Shown: in pieces, positions 8,273-17,114 of the stretch | How the letters are laid out: every line of letters starts with the position of its first letter | Position numbering within the stretch: position 1 is the first letter of the stretch | DNA from: Catenuloplanes atrovinosus | Lineage (GTDB): Bacteria; Actinomycetota; Actinomycetes; Mycobacteriales; Micromonosporaceae | NCBI RefSeq assembly: GCF_031458235.1 | Contig: NZ_JAVDYB010000001.1 | Coordinates: 5,876,001-5,940,000, forward strand | Direction: 5' to 3' | Length of the DNA stretch: 64,000 nucleotides | Position numbers and translations under genes: made by a program | Notes under the pieces: model-generated | The model's database searches: none | Told to the model about the DNA's origin: nothing | Seen by the model: only the letters and a program-made list of their open reading frames with translations

Positions 8273-9226
8273 GTGTCAACCGTGCTAGCCGTTCTCTCCC
8301 CAGGGCAAGGATCCCAGAAGCCCGGCTTCCTCACGCCGTGGCTCCAGCTCCCCGACGCCGAGGCCCGCCTCCGCGCGTGGTCCGAGCTGGCCGGCGTCGA
8401 CCTGGTGCACCTCGGCACCGAGGCGGACGCCGAGGAGATCAAGGACACCGCGCGCACCCAGCCGCTGCTGGTCGCGGCCGCGCTGCTGGCCGCGGAGCGA
8501 CTCCCGCTGACCGACGCGACCGTGGTCGCCGGGCACAGCGTGGGCGAGCTGGCCGCCGCCGCGATCGCCGGCGTGCTCACCCCGGAGGCCGCCGTCACGC
8601 TGGCCGGCGTGCGCGGCCGGGAGATGGCCGCGGCGTGCGCGCTGGAGCCGACGAGCATGGCCGCGGTGCTGGGCGGCGAGCCGGACGAGGTGGTGGCCGC
8701 CATCGAGTCGTACGGGCTGCACGCCGCCAACCGCAACGGCGCCGGGCAGATCGTGGCCGCCGGCGCCAAGGACGCACTGGACACGTTCGCGGCCGACCGC
8801 CCCGGCGGCGTACGGGTGATCCCGCTGGCCGTGGCCGGCGCGTTCCACACGCCGTACATGGCGCCCGCCGAGACCGCGCTGGGCGCCGTCGCCGCGGGCG
8901 TGGCCACCGCCGACCCGGTCCGGATCATGCTGTCCGACCTGGACGGCGCCGCCGTCGCGGACGGCACCGAGCTGCTGTCCCGCCTGGTCCGGCAGGTCAC
9001 CGCGCCGGTCCGCTGGGACCTGGTGATGCGCACGCTGGCCGAGCGCGGCGTCACCGCGGTGATCGAGCTGGCCCCGGCCGGCACGCTCGCCGGACTGATC
9101 AAGCGTGAACTCAAGGGCCCCGGCCTTCCCGAGATCGTCACCCTGAACACGCCGGACGACCTGCCCGCGGCGCTCGATCTGATCGCCCGGCACGGAGCCA
9201 CCACGAGTCCCGAAGGGCAGAACTGA
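8273..9226 (+). CDS. fabD: Malonyl-CoA:ACP transacylase FabD
   Basis: The 317-residue enzyme transfers malonyl from CoA to acyl carrier protein, feeding fatty-acid elongation in the cytoplasm. It has the N-terminal SPGQGSQKPGF, the nucleophile elbow GHSVGEL (Ser about 89) and the catalytic-His motif AFHTPYM near residue 200. GTG at 8273 or GTG at 8282 could start it; homologues begin close to the LAVLSPGQG motif, so 8282 is equally possible. First gene of the fabD-fabH-acpP-fabF cluster, 1 bp before fabH, hence a single transcript. Length is normal for the family. Confidence 0.95.
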   Translation: MSTVLAVLSPGQGSQKPGFLTPWLQLPDAEARLRAWSELAGVDLVHLGTEADAEEIKDTARTQPLLVAAALLAAERLPLTDATVVAGHSVGELAAAAIAGVLTPEAAVTLAGVRGREMAAACALEPTSMAAVLGGEPDEVVAAIESYGLHAANRNGAGQIVAAGAKDALDTFAADRPGGVRVIPLAVAGAFHTPYMAPAETALGAVAAGVATADPVRIMLSDLDGAAVADGTELLSRLVRQVTAPVRWDLVMRTLAERGVTAVIELAPAGTLAGLIKRELKGPGLPEIVTLNTPDDLPAALDLIARHGATTSPEGQN

Positions 9227-9227
9227 C

Positions 9228-10172
9228 ATGGCAGGCAGCCGCATCCTCTCGCTCGGGCACTATCAGCCGTCCCGAGTCGTCACCAACGACGAGCTCTCCC
9301 AGACGATCGACACCAACGACGAGTGGATCCGGGACCGGGTCGGCATCGCCGAGCGGCGCGTCGCGGACGGCGAGTCGGTCGCGGACATGGCCACGTTCGC
9401 CGCGGAGAAGGCACTGGCCAACGCGGGGCTGACCGCCGCCGACATCGACCTGGTCGTGGTCGCCACCTGCTCCGCCGAGGACCGGTGCCCGACCGTCGCC
9501 ACCCGGGTCGCGGCCCGCCTCGGCATCGCCGCGCCCGGCGCGTTCGACCTGAACGCGGCCTGCTCCGGCTTCTCGTACGCGCTGGCCACCGCGGACCACG
9601 CGATCCAGGCCGGCACGTCCCGCCACGCGCTGGTCATCGGCGCGGAGAAGCTCTCCGACATCACCGACTGGACCGACCGCACCACCGCCGTGCTGTTCGG
9701 CGACGGCGCGGGCGCGGCCGTGGTCAGCGCCGTGCCCGAGGGCGAGCCGTCCGGCATCGGCCCGGTGCTCTGGGGCTCCGCGCCGGAGAAGGGCGACGTG
9801 CTGCGGATCGAGGGCTGGCGGCCGTACATCAAGCAGGAGGGCCAGGCGGTGTTCCGCTGGGCCACCACCGCGATCGCGCCGGTGGCGAAGCAGGCCTGCG
9901 AGCGGGCCGGCGTCGCGCCGGAGGAGATCGCCGCGTTCGTCGCGCACCAGGCCAACACCCGGATCATCGACGGCATCGTGAAGCGGCTCGGCATCCCGAA
10001 CGCGGTCGTCGCGAAGGACCTGGTCGAGTCCGGCAACACGTCCGCGGCCAGCATCCCGCTGGCGCTGTCCAAGCTGGTCGAGCGGCGCGAGGTGCCGTCC
10101 GGCGCGCCGGTGCTGCTGTTCGGCTTCGGCGGCGGCCTGACGTACGCCGGCCAGGTCGTGCGCTGCCCCTGA
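9228..10172 (+). CDS. fabH: 3-oxoacyl-ACP synthase III FabH
   Basis: KAS III of 314 residues condenses an acyl-CoA primer with malonyl-ACP, starting fatty-acid chains. The catalytic triad is visible: Cys112 in NAACSGF, His240 in VAHQANTRI and Asn270 in ESGNTSAAS, plus the C-terminal GFGGGLTYA glycine loop. In actinomycetes this enzyme usually prefers branched primers, which would give iso/anteiso fatty acids; that preference is inferred from the group. It starts 1 bp after fabD stops and is followed by acpP after 61 bp. Confidence 0.95.
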   Translation: MAGSRILSLGHYQPSRVVTNDELSQTIDTNDEWIRDRVGIAERRVADGESVADMATFAAEKALANAGLTAADIDLVVVATCSAEDRCPTVATRVAARLGIAAPGAFDLNAACSGFSYALATADHAIQAGTSRHALVIGAEKLSDITDWTDRTTAVLFGDGAGAAVVSAVPEGEPSGIGPVLWGSAPEKGDVLRIEGWRPYIKQEGQAVFRWATTAIAPVAKQACERAGVAPEEIAAFVAHQANTRIIDGIVKRLGIPNAVVAKDLVESGNTSAASIPLALSKLVERREVPSGAPVLLFGFGGGLTYAGQVVRCP

Positions 10173-10233
10173 GTTCTCGTTCCCGGAACCGCGAACGAGT
10201 AGCAAGACCCAACCCGAAAGGACCACCACGCAC

Positions 10234-10479
10234 ATGGCTTCCCGCGAAGAGATCATCACCGGCCTCGCCGACATCCTGAACGAGCTCGCCGGCGTCGAGC
10301 AGTCCGACGTGACCGAGGAGAAGACCTTCACGGACGACCTCGACGTCGACTCGCTCTCCATGGTCGAGGTGATCATGGCGGCCGAGGACAAGTTCGGCGT
10401 GAAGATCCCGGACACGGAGATGCAGAACCTCAAGACCGTGGGCGACGCCGTCTCCTACATCGAGGCGAACCAGAAGTGA
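10234..10479 (+). CDS. acpP: Acyl carrier protein AcpP
   Basis: An 81-residue acidic acyl carrier protein carrying growing acyl chains on a 4'-phosphopantetheine arm. The attachment serine is Ser40 in DLDVDSLSMVEV. A GAAAGGACC ribosome site precedes the ATG. The stop codon overlaps the GTG start of fabF (GTGA), so the two are translationally coupled. Length and charge are typical for the fatty-acid-synthase ACP rather than a polyketide ACP. Confidence 0.96.
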   Translation: MASREEIITGLADILNELAGVEQSDVTEEKTFTDDLDVDSLSMVEVIMAAEDKFGVKIPDTEMQNLKTVGDAVSYIEANQK

Positions 10480-11702
10480 CCTCTGTCGACGTCGTCGTCA
10501 CAGGGCTCGGCGCCACGTCCCCGCTCGGCGGGGACGTGGCGTCCACCTGGGACGGCATGCTCAACGGCCGTTCCGGGGTCAGCAAGCTGACCCCGGACTG
10601 GGCGGCCGAGCTGCCGGTGCAGATAGCCGCGTCGCTCGCCGTCGACCCCTCCGAGATCATCGAGAAGCCGAAGCTGCGCAAGCTGGACCGCTCGGAGGCG
10701 ATCGCGATCATCGCGGCGCGCCAGGCGTGGGCCGACTCGGGGCTGGCCGGCTCCGGGCTCGACCTCGAGCGGCTCGGCGTGAGCATCGGCTCCGGCATCG
10801 GCGGCGCCACCACGCTGCTCGACCAGGACGACATCCTGGAAGAGAAGGGCGCGCGGCGGGTGTCGCCGCACACCGTGCCCATGCTGATGCCGAACGGCCC
10901 GGCCGCGTTCGTCGGCCTGGAGCTCGGCGCGCAGGCCGGCGTCCACTGCGTGGCCAGCGCGTGCGCCACCGGCGCGGAGGCGATCGCGCTGGGCCTGGAC
11001 CTGATCCGGGCCGGGCGTGCCGACGTGGTGGTGGCCGGCGGCACCGAGGCCGTGATCCACCCGCTGCCGATGGCCGGCTTCGCGTCGATGCGCGCGATGT
11101 CCACCCGCAACGACGACCCGGAGCGCGCATCCCGTCCGTGGGACAAGGGCCGCGACGGCTTCGTGCTCGGCGAGGGCGCGGGCGTCGTGGTGCTGGAGCG
11201 GGCCGACCACGCGGCCGCGCGCGGTGCAAGGGTCTACGCCCGGCTGGCCGGCGCGGGCATCACCTCGGACGGCTTCGACATCGTGCAGCCGCACCCGGAG
11301 GGCGCGGGCGCGATCCGCGCGATCGGCAAGGCGCTGCGCGACGCGGGCCTGACCGGCGCCGACATCGCGCACGTGAACGCGCACGCGACGTCCACGCCGG
11401 TCGGCGACATCGCGGAGATCGCGGCGCTGCGGGCCGCGGTCGGCACGCACCCGGTGGTCACCGCCACCAAGTCGATGACCGGGCACCTGCTGGGCGCGGC
11501 CGGCGCGCTGGAGTCGATCGCGACCATCCTGGCGATCCGCGACAGCATCGTCCCGCCCACGATCAACCTGGACGACCCGGACGACAAGCTGGACCTGGAC
11601 GTGGCCGCCCACAAGGCCCGTCCGCTGGAGATCCCGGCCGCGCTGAACAACTCGTTCGGCTTCGGCGGGCACAACGTGGCGCTGGTCTTCACGCGCGCGT
11701 AA
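10476..11702 (+). CDS. fabF: 3-oxoacyl-ACP synthase II FabF
   Basis: KAS II of 408 residues elongates acyl-ACP with malonyl-ACP. The Cys-His-His triad is present: Cys163 in VASACATGAEA, His303 in VNAHATSTPVGD and His337 in KSMTGHLLGAAG. The GTG start overlaps the acpP stop by 4 bp. It ends the fab cluster and is followed at once by an 11-bp-stem terminator shared with the convergent membrane-protein gene. No domain is missing. Confidence 0.95.
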   Translation: MTSVDVVVTGLGATSPLGGDVASTWDGMLNGRSGVSKLTPDWAAELPVQIAASLAVDPSEIIEKPKLRKLDRSEAIAIIAARQAWADSGLAGSGLDLERLGVSIGSGIGGATTLLDQDDILEEKGARRVSPHTVPMLMPNGPAAFVGLELGAQAGVHCVASACATGAEAIALGLDLIRAGRADVVVAGGTEAVIHPLPMAGFASMRAMSTRNDDPERASRPWDKGRDGFVLGEGAGVVVLERADHAAARGARVYARLAGAGITSDGFDIVQPHPEGAGAIRAIGKALRDAGLTGADIAHVNAHATSTPVGDIAEIAALRAAVGTHPVVTATKSMTGHLLGAAGALESIATILAIRDSIVPPTINLDDPDDKLDLDVAAHKARPLEIPAALNNSFGFGGHNVALVFTRA

Positions 11703-11718
11703 GTCGGCACCACCATGA

Positions 11719-11744
11719 GGGGGCGGCTCGGGTGAGCCGCCCCC
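11719..11744. terminator. Bidirectional hairpin terminator after fabF
   Basis: GGGGGCGGCTC (11719-11729) and GAGCCGCCCCC (11734-11744) form a perfect 11-bp stem with a 4-nt loop, 16 bp after fabF and 9 bp beyond the convergent gene. There is no long T-tract, as is common for actinomycete terminators. Confidence 0.8.
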
Positions 11745-11753
11745 TAAAACCCG

Positions 11754-14063
11754 TTACCGGGGCAGCAGCTCGTAGACCACGGCCTTGCCGTTGTCGTAGC
11801 GCAGCGTCGCCCACGGGGCCAGCGCCTCGCTCGGCGCGGTCACCGGCGTGTCCGTGCCGTTCGGCAGCCGGTCCAGCACCAGCCAGCGCACGCCGTGGTC
11901 GTCCCGGAGTGCGTGCAGGGTCGCCTCGGTCGGCGCGACGAAGGCCTGGTCATTGAGCGCCAGCAGGTCCTGGTCCCAGAAGTCGACGAACCCCAGCGGC
12001 GCGGCGCGCGGCGCGAAGCCCCAGCCCTCGACCAGCACCGGCCGCTCCGAGTAGGCGCTGAGCCAGAACGAGCGCGGGTCGCACCGCTTCTCCTCGAACA
12101 CCAGCGCGCGGCAGTGGTTGTTGGTGGCCAGCACGTCCTCCGGGTCGCTGTGCTCACGCACCCAGCGCGCCACGTCGATCCGGTAGCCCGGCATCGCGGT
12201 CAGGAAGTAACCGCCGCCGTTCGGCCGATCCATGCCCTTCTTCATGTCCATCACGAGACCCGGCGCACCGACCGTCAGCGCGGCGGCGAGCAGCACCACC
12301 GAGCCCTTGCCCCGCATGGCGGTGAATCGCCGCGCCAGCAACCACCACAGCGCCGCGCCGACCACCGCGATCGCGGCCAGCACCAGGCCGTAGCCGATGA
12401 TCGGCCGGACCCGGACCACCCACGGGAACTGCGCCGGCGCCACCGCGAACACCCAGTTGATCACGGTGAGCAGCACCGCGAACACGCCGGTGGCGATCGC
12501 CAGCATGATCTTGGCCCGCCGGCTGTACTGCGCCCTGTCCAGCAACAGCGCGAAACCCCAGACCGACAGGATCACGCTGTACGTGTAGCCGGTGCGCGCG
12601 AAGTACTGGTTGCCGTCGCTCGGCTGGTCGATGATCAGGAACGTCAGGATTCCGGCCAGCGCGCCGCCGAACAGGAACCACTGGGTCGGATCGAGCCGCC
12701 CGCGCTGCACCCACAGCAGCGCCACGATGCCGCCCTGCCGCAGGTGCAGGTTCATGATCCAGGCGAACCAGACCAGCACCATCATCAGCGCGGCCGGGTA
12801 CGGCCCGTACTCGCCGGTGTACCGGGTCAGCGTGGCCGCGAACTTGACCGTCACGCCGTACGCCTGGAAGTGGAACAGCACCGCGGTGGCCAGCAACTGC
12901 GCGCCGCCGGCGATCAGCCCGCACCAGATCACCGCCCATGGGATCCGCCGCTCGGCGATCAGCAAACCGGCCGCCGTGATCAGCAGGCCGACCGCCACCA
13001 CCGGGATGGTGCTGGCCTTCGCACCGCTGGAGACCAGCATGAACACCACGACCAGCACCCAGGCGCCGGGTCCGAGTGACCGGATCGGGCGGTCAGGGCG
13101 CCGGTCGATCACGTCGGCGAGCACGATCATCATGGCGATCAGCAGCGCCCAGCCGTGGATCATCGACATGCCGTGCCAGACCACGAAGCCCATCTGCGTA
13201 CCGAGCGGCATGCTGACCGGGTCGGTGAAGTTGACCTCGCCGATCACGCCGAACAGCACTGCCGCGCCGGCGCCGATCCAGGCGCGGCCGCTGAACCGCC
13301 AGCCGGCCACCGCGATCAGCACCATGGCCAGCGCACACAGCGCCGGGATGGTCAGCCGGTACGCCACCGTGTTCAGGTCGATCTGCCCGATCAGGCTGGT
13401 CGACGCCATGTGCGCGTAGGCGAACCAGTGGTAGTACAGCGGCTCCTCGGCCACCTGCGGCACGTGGATCGGCCAGCCGTACTTGGCCTCACCGGCGAGC
13501 GACAGCTGGTACGCGAGGTCGAGGTACTGCATGTTCGAGTCGGAGGTGGGGATCAGCACGTTGCGCCGCAGGAACGTCTCCGACAGGTAGGCCATGAAGA
13601 ACACGACCACGCCGGTCACGGTCCATGAGAAGCCGAGCGGCACCCTTGCCGCGTAGTCGCGCGGCAGCCAGTGCCGGCGCAGCGCAGGCACTGCCAGGAA
13701 CGGCACGATCACCAGCAGCGGCCACAGCCACAGCCACGGGCGCACCCCGGTGGCAGCGGCCACCGCCCAGGCCGCCAGCTCCAGGCAGATGCCGACCGCG
13801 GCACCCATCGCCAGGTCCTCGAGCAGCGTGTGCGGATTCCGGCGCACCGACCGGTAGACCAGCGTGCCCGGGACCAGGACGGCCACGAACGCGTACACGG
13901 CGTACTTCACGATGTCCAGGACGGGAGTCTGGGACGCCAGCAGCGCGATCACCACCGCGGCGACACCCGCGACCAGCGGCAGCCAGCGCTGCCACCTGCT
14001 CGGTCCGGGCTCACTCCGCGGCGTCGCTGTCGTCGGACTCGTCAACTCCGCGACCACACTCAT
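11754..14063 (-). CDS. Large polytopic membrane protein, GT-C-like
   Basis: A 769-residue integral membrane protein with about 14-16 hydrophobic helices between residues 28 and 590, followed by a soluble C-terminal part of about 170 residues. The layout (long multi-span region, acidic loop after the first helices including TSDSNMQYLDLAY, then a globular C-terminus) resembles GT-C-fold glycosyltransferases or DUF6541-like envelope proteins, but I see no diagnostic catalytic motif. The C-terminal part contains ATNNHCRALVFEEKRC and a Trp-rich region. Probably acts in the cell envelope on a lipid-linked sugar substrate; this is inference. It stands alone on the minus strand between the fab cluster and a NagZ-like gene. 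Confidence 0.7.
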   Translation of the reverse strand: MSVVAELTSPTTATPRSEPGPSRWQRWLPLVAGVAAVVIALLASQTPVLDIVKYAVYAFVAVLVPGTLVYRSVRRNPHTLLEDLAMGAAVGICLELAAWAVAAATGVRPWLWLWPLLVIVPFLAVPALRRHWLPRDYAARVPLGFSWTVTGVVVFFMAYLSETFLRRNVLIPTSDSNMQYLDLAYQLSLAGEAKYGWPIHVPQVAEEPLYYHWFAYAHMASTSLIGQIDLNTVAYRLTIPALCALAMVLIAVAGWRFSGRAWIGAGAAVLFGVIGEVNFTDPVSMPLGTQMGFVVWHGMSMIHGWALLIAMMIVLADVIDRRPDRPIRSLGPGAWVLVVVFMLVSSGAKASTIPVVAVGLLITAAGLLIAERRIPWAVIWCGLIAGGAQLLATAVLFHFQAYGVTVKFAATLTRYTGEYGPYPAALMMVLVWFAWIMNLHLRQGGIVALLWVQRGRLDPTQWFLFGGALAGILTFLIIDQPSDGNQYFARTGYTYSVILSVWGFALLLDRAQYSRRAKIMLAIATGVFAVLLTVINWVFAVAPAQFPWVVRVRPIIGYGLVLAAIAVVGAALWWLLARRFTAMRGKGSVVLLAAALTVGAPGLVMDMKKGMDRPNGGGYFLTAMPGYRIDVARWVREHSDPEDVLATNNHCRALVFEEKRCDPRSFWLSAYSERPVLVEGWGFAPRAAPLGFVDFWDQDLLALNDQAFVAPTEATLHALRDDHGVRWLVLDRLPNGTDTPVTAPSEALAPWATLRYDNGKAVVYELLPR

Positions 14064-14127
14064 CCCTTCATCGGTCGGATCGGCGTCGGCCGGAAACCCT
14101 GGGAACCTACCGCAGCCGGTCGACCGT

Positions 14128-15876
14128 TCAGCAGGTGGTACGTGAAAGACCGTCGACCTCCACCGGCGAGGTGCCCTCCGGCTTGGCCTTGCCGGCGAGC
14201 ACGGCGGCGAGCGCGGTGAGCTGCGCGGGCGCGGGCGAGTACGTGGCCAGCAGCGTCGGCGACGACGCGGACGCCAGCACGTACGGCAGGTCCATCGCCA
14301 CCGTGACCTGGGCTCCCGGCGACAGGTCGGCGGCGCCGTCGCCGTACCCGACCAGGTGCACCGTGGTCCGCCCGCCGCTCGCCGCCACCTCCACGCCGGC
14401 CGCGCGCAGCGCGTCCTCCAGCGTCTTCTTCGCCGCGGCGCGGTCGCCCGCCACCGTGACCGTGACCGGGCCGGCGACCGCCGCGCCGTCGCAGCCGCCG
14501 CGCAGCACCGTGACCGACCGGCGGGCCAGGTCCGCCAGCGGCTCGGCCCCGGACGTGGCGCCGACCGTGGACATCGGCGGCGCCTCCGCGCGGGCCAGCG
14601 TGAACCGGAGCGTGAGCACGCGGGTGACCGCCTCGGTCAGCCGCTCCCTGCTGAGCGAGCCGTCGCGCAGCGCCGCCAGCAGGCCGTCCCGCGCCGCGGG
14701 CAGGTCCGGCGGCATCAGCAGCAGGTCGTTGCCGGCGTTGAGCGCGCGCACCGCGGCCTCGCCCGCCGGCCACGCCATCGCCGGCTCCATGTTGAGCGCG
14801 TCGCTGACCACCACGCCCTCGAACTTGAGCTCGCCGCGCAGCAGGTCGGTGAGCACCTTCTTGGAGAACGTGGCCGGCACGCCCGGGTCGATCGCCCGCA
14901 CGTCCAGATGGCCGGACATGACCAGTTGCGCGCCCGACTCGATGCCGGCCCGGAACGGCGGCAGGTCGCCGGCGTCCAGCGCCTTGCGGTCCTGGGTGAG
15001 CACCGGCAGCGTGTCGTGGCTGTCCGCGGTGGTGTGGCCGTGGCCCGGGAAGTGCTTCAGCGCGGCCGCGACGCCGTGCGTCTGGAGACCGCGCACCGCG
15101 GCGGCGACCTGCTCCGCGACCGCCTTCGGGTCGTCACCGTACGACCGGGAGCCGATCACCAGGCCGCCGGGGCCGCCGAGCACGTCGGCGACCGGCGCGA
15201 AGTCCACGTTGACACCCATCGCGGCCAGCTCGCCGCCGGCCACGGCCCACGCCTTCTCGGTCACGCCGACGTCGCCCGCGGCGCCGAACGCCATGGCCCC
15301 GGGCAGCGTGCTCACGCCGTTGCGGATGCGGGTGACCACGCCGTACTCCTGGTCCGTGCCGATCAGCATCGGCGCGGCACCGGCCGCCAGCCTGGCCTGC
15401 GCGTCCTGGAGCCCCGTGGTCAGTGCGCGCACCTGCGCCGGGTTGTCGACGTTGGTGGTCGGCTGGTTCTTGCCGGTCGGGTCGTCCGCGCTGAAGCCGA
15501 CCAGGATCACGCCGCCGAGCCGGTACTTCTCCACCATCTGGGCCGGGGTGTCCACACCGGCCAGCTCCTGGTTGCCCGCCTTGGAGCCGGCCGAGACGTC
15601 GGTCGCGGACGCGCCGTACGCGTACGGCATCAGCACCTGGCCGACCAGGTCCTCGTCGCTCAGCTTCGCGACCAGCGCCGCGGCCTGCGTGGCGGGGTCC
15701 GGCGCGGACGAGGGCACGCTCAGCGGCGCGGTGGCGTGCGGGGCCGGCTCGGGTCCCGCCGAGGGCTGGGTGCCGCACCCGGTCAGGACGAGCGACAGGA
15801 GCAGCGGGGGTACGGCGAGGGAGCGCCACCGGATCGACCGGTGAACGCCATCGGGTATGTCCGGCACGCGCGCCAT
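14128..15876 (-). CDS. NagZ-like GH3 beta-N-acetylglucosaminidase lipoprotein
   Basis: From ATG 15876 the protein is 582 residues. The lipobox LTGC places the lipid-modified Cys at about residue 34, so it is an extracellular membrane-anchored lipoprotein. The catalytic GH3 domain carries KHFPGHGHTTADSHDTLP (about 274-291), whose His-containing loop is diagnostic of the NagZ type of beta-N-acetylhexosaminidase, and the nucleophile Asp in VVVSDALNM (about 359). A C-terminal GH3 domain of about 180 residues follows, longer than E. coli NagZ and typical of Gram-positive enzymes. It likely trims N-acetylglucosamine from muropeptides in cell-wall turnover. A TTG at 15903 is an alternative start. 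Confidence 0.85.
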   Translation of the reverse strand: MARVPDIPDGVHRSIRWRSLAVPPLLLSLVLTGCGTQPSAGPEPAPHATAPLSVPSSAPDPATQAAALVAKLSDEDLVGQVLMPYAYGASATDVSAGSKAGNQELAGVDTPAQMVEKYRLGGVILVGFSADDPTGKNQPTTNVDNPAQVRALTTGLQDAQARLAAGAAPMLIGTDQEYGVVTRIRNGVSTLPGAMAFGAAGDVGVTEKAWAVAGGELAAMGVNVDFAPVADVLGGPGGLVIGSRSYGDDPKAVAEQVAAAVRGLQTHGVAAALKHFPGHGHTTADSHDTLPVLTQDRKALDAGDLPPFRAGIESGAQLVMSGHLDVRAIDPGVPATFSKKVLTDLLRGELKFEGVVVSDALNMEPAMAWPAGEAAVRALNAGNDLLLMPPDLPAARDGLLAALRDGSLSRERLTEAVTRVLTLRFTLARAEAPPMSTVGATSGAEPLADLARRSVTVLRGGCDGAAVAGPVTVTVAGDRAAAKKTLEDALRAAGVEVAASGGRTTVHLVGYGDGAADLSPGAQVTVAMDLPYVLASASSPTLLATYSPAPAQLTALAAVLAGKAKPEGTSPVEVDGLSRTTC

Positions 15877-15929
15877 TCGACCAGGCGTGCCGGAATCAAG
15901 CAACCCGGCTGGTCATCCCCGAGCGTCCA

Positions 15930-16421
15930 TCAACCCACCCGGGTCAGCACCATGTTCGGCGCGCCGTCGCCGGCGTACCGGTAGGGCTCCAGCTCAGCGT
16001 CCCACGCCGTGCCCATCGCCTTGTCGAGCGCGTGCGCCAGCGCCTCGGGACCCCGGGCCGAGGACATGATGGCCCGCAGGCGGTCCTCACCCAGCTGGAT
16101 GTCGCCGGCCGCACCGCAGGTCGCGCGGAACAGCCCGCGACCCGGCACGTACATGAAGCGCTCGCCGTCGACTCCGTGGCTGGGCTCCTCCGTGATCTCG
16201 AAGCGGATCATGGGCCACTGCCGGAGCGCAGCCGCCAGCTCCGCCCCGGTGCCTGGCCGCCCGCTCCACCCCGACTCCGCCCGGCGGGCGCCGGGATCGA
16301 CGGGCTGCGCGGACCAATGCAGCTTGACCGGCGCGGTGAGGACGCGCGCGATCGCCCACTCGACGTGCGGGCACACGGCGAGCGGGGTCGAGTGGACGTA
16401 TATGACGCCACGCGTTGGCAC
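15930..16421 (-). CDS. DUF3145 family protein
   Basis: A 163-residue actinobacteria-specific DUF3145 protein, recognised by the opening TRGVIYVHSTPLAVCPHVEWA, the central PMIRFEITEEPSHGVDGERF and the C-terminal ELEPYRYAGDGAP. Function is unknown. It is soluble and lies 53 bp upstream of the NagZ-like gene on the same strand, so the two could be cotranscribed, though no functional link is known. Confidence 0.85.
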   Translation of the reverse strand: MPTRGVIYVHSTPLAVCPHVEWAIARVLTAPVKLHWSAQPVDPGARRAESGWSGRPGTGAELAAALRQWPMIRFEITEEPSHGVDGERFMYVPGRGLFRATCGAAGDIQLGEDRLRAIMSSARGPEALAHALDKAMGTAWDAELEPYRYAGDGAPNMVLTRVG

Positions 16422-16644
16422 GGTGACCTCCCGAAGACACGAGGTGCGTCTTCCCCTACGACCTCGATCTCCACGGTCGGCCGGGTTTCATGATGCCGTC
16501 TGTGGCGGATGGTGCGCCAGAGAATCCGGCAACTCTGTTCTCGGATCGGCCGCTTTTCTGCGTACGCCCGCCCTGGTGTAGGCTTTTCGCGGGCGACTAT
16601 GGTCGCCTTCTCTCTTTCTGTGAATGTCGGCAAGGAGTACCTCC

Positions 16645-16971
16645 GTGGCGAGCAACACCTCTAAGACCGCGCGCGCATCAGTCCGCGCTGGACAGGGCCA
16701 GGGTGCCGCCCTGAGCGTGCTGGGCGAGTACAAGTACCTGATCCCGCTCAACAAGGGCAAGCACGCGTACGTGCGGAACCTGACCAACGGCAAGACCACG
16801 CACATGAGCACCTCCTCCGACGCGTTCGTGGAGGAGATCCGGGTGCTGGCCGCCGCCGGTCACGGTGCGAAGATCCGCGCCGAGCTGGCCGCGCTGAGCG
16901 AGGCGCACCCGCAGGACGGCTGGTCCACCACCGAGAAGAAGCTCGTCGACGCGGGCGTCTTCGAGGGCTGA
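16645..16971 (+). CDS. Small conserved hypothetical protein
   Basis: A 108-residue basic cytoplasmic protein of unknown function. The GTG at 16645 follows AAGGAG at 16632-16637, which fixes the start seven codons inside the longest frame. The N-terminus is Ser/Thr/Ala-rich and flexible, and the body contains EYKYLIPLNKGKHAYVRNLTNGKTTHMST and a C-terminal WSTTEKKLVDAGVF. It has its own terminator (16984-17022) and an upstream space of 220 bp, so it is probably a single-gene, possibly well-expressed unit. Confidence 0.75.
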   Translation: MASNTSKTARASVRAGQGQGAALSVLGEYKYLIPLNKGKHAYVRNLTNGKTTHMSTSSDAFVEEIRVLAAAGHGAKIRAELAALSEAHPQDGWSTTEKKLVDAGVFEG

Positions 16972-16983
16972 GTCACCGCTCTT

Positions 16984-17022
16984 CGCGAAGGGCCGGCACC
17001 GTCACGGTGCCGGCCCTTCGCG
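16984..17022. terminator. Strong hairpin terminator
   Basis: CGCGAAGGGCCGGCACC (from 16984) pairs perfectly with GGTGCCGGCCCTTCGCG (to 17022): 17 bp with a GTCAC loop, 12 bp after the small conserved gene. No T-tract follows. It should insulate the downstream alpha/beta hydrolase gene. Confidence 0.85.
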
Positions 17023-17114
17023 CGTTCACCCGCTGGAAATTCTCGCGCCGAGGCGTGATGATTGTTACCCGCGGGTACAGGGTGGGCCGCGGCGAATCAT
17101 TCGCGGAGGTGCCC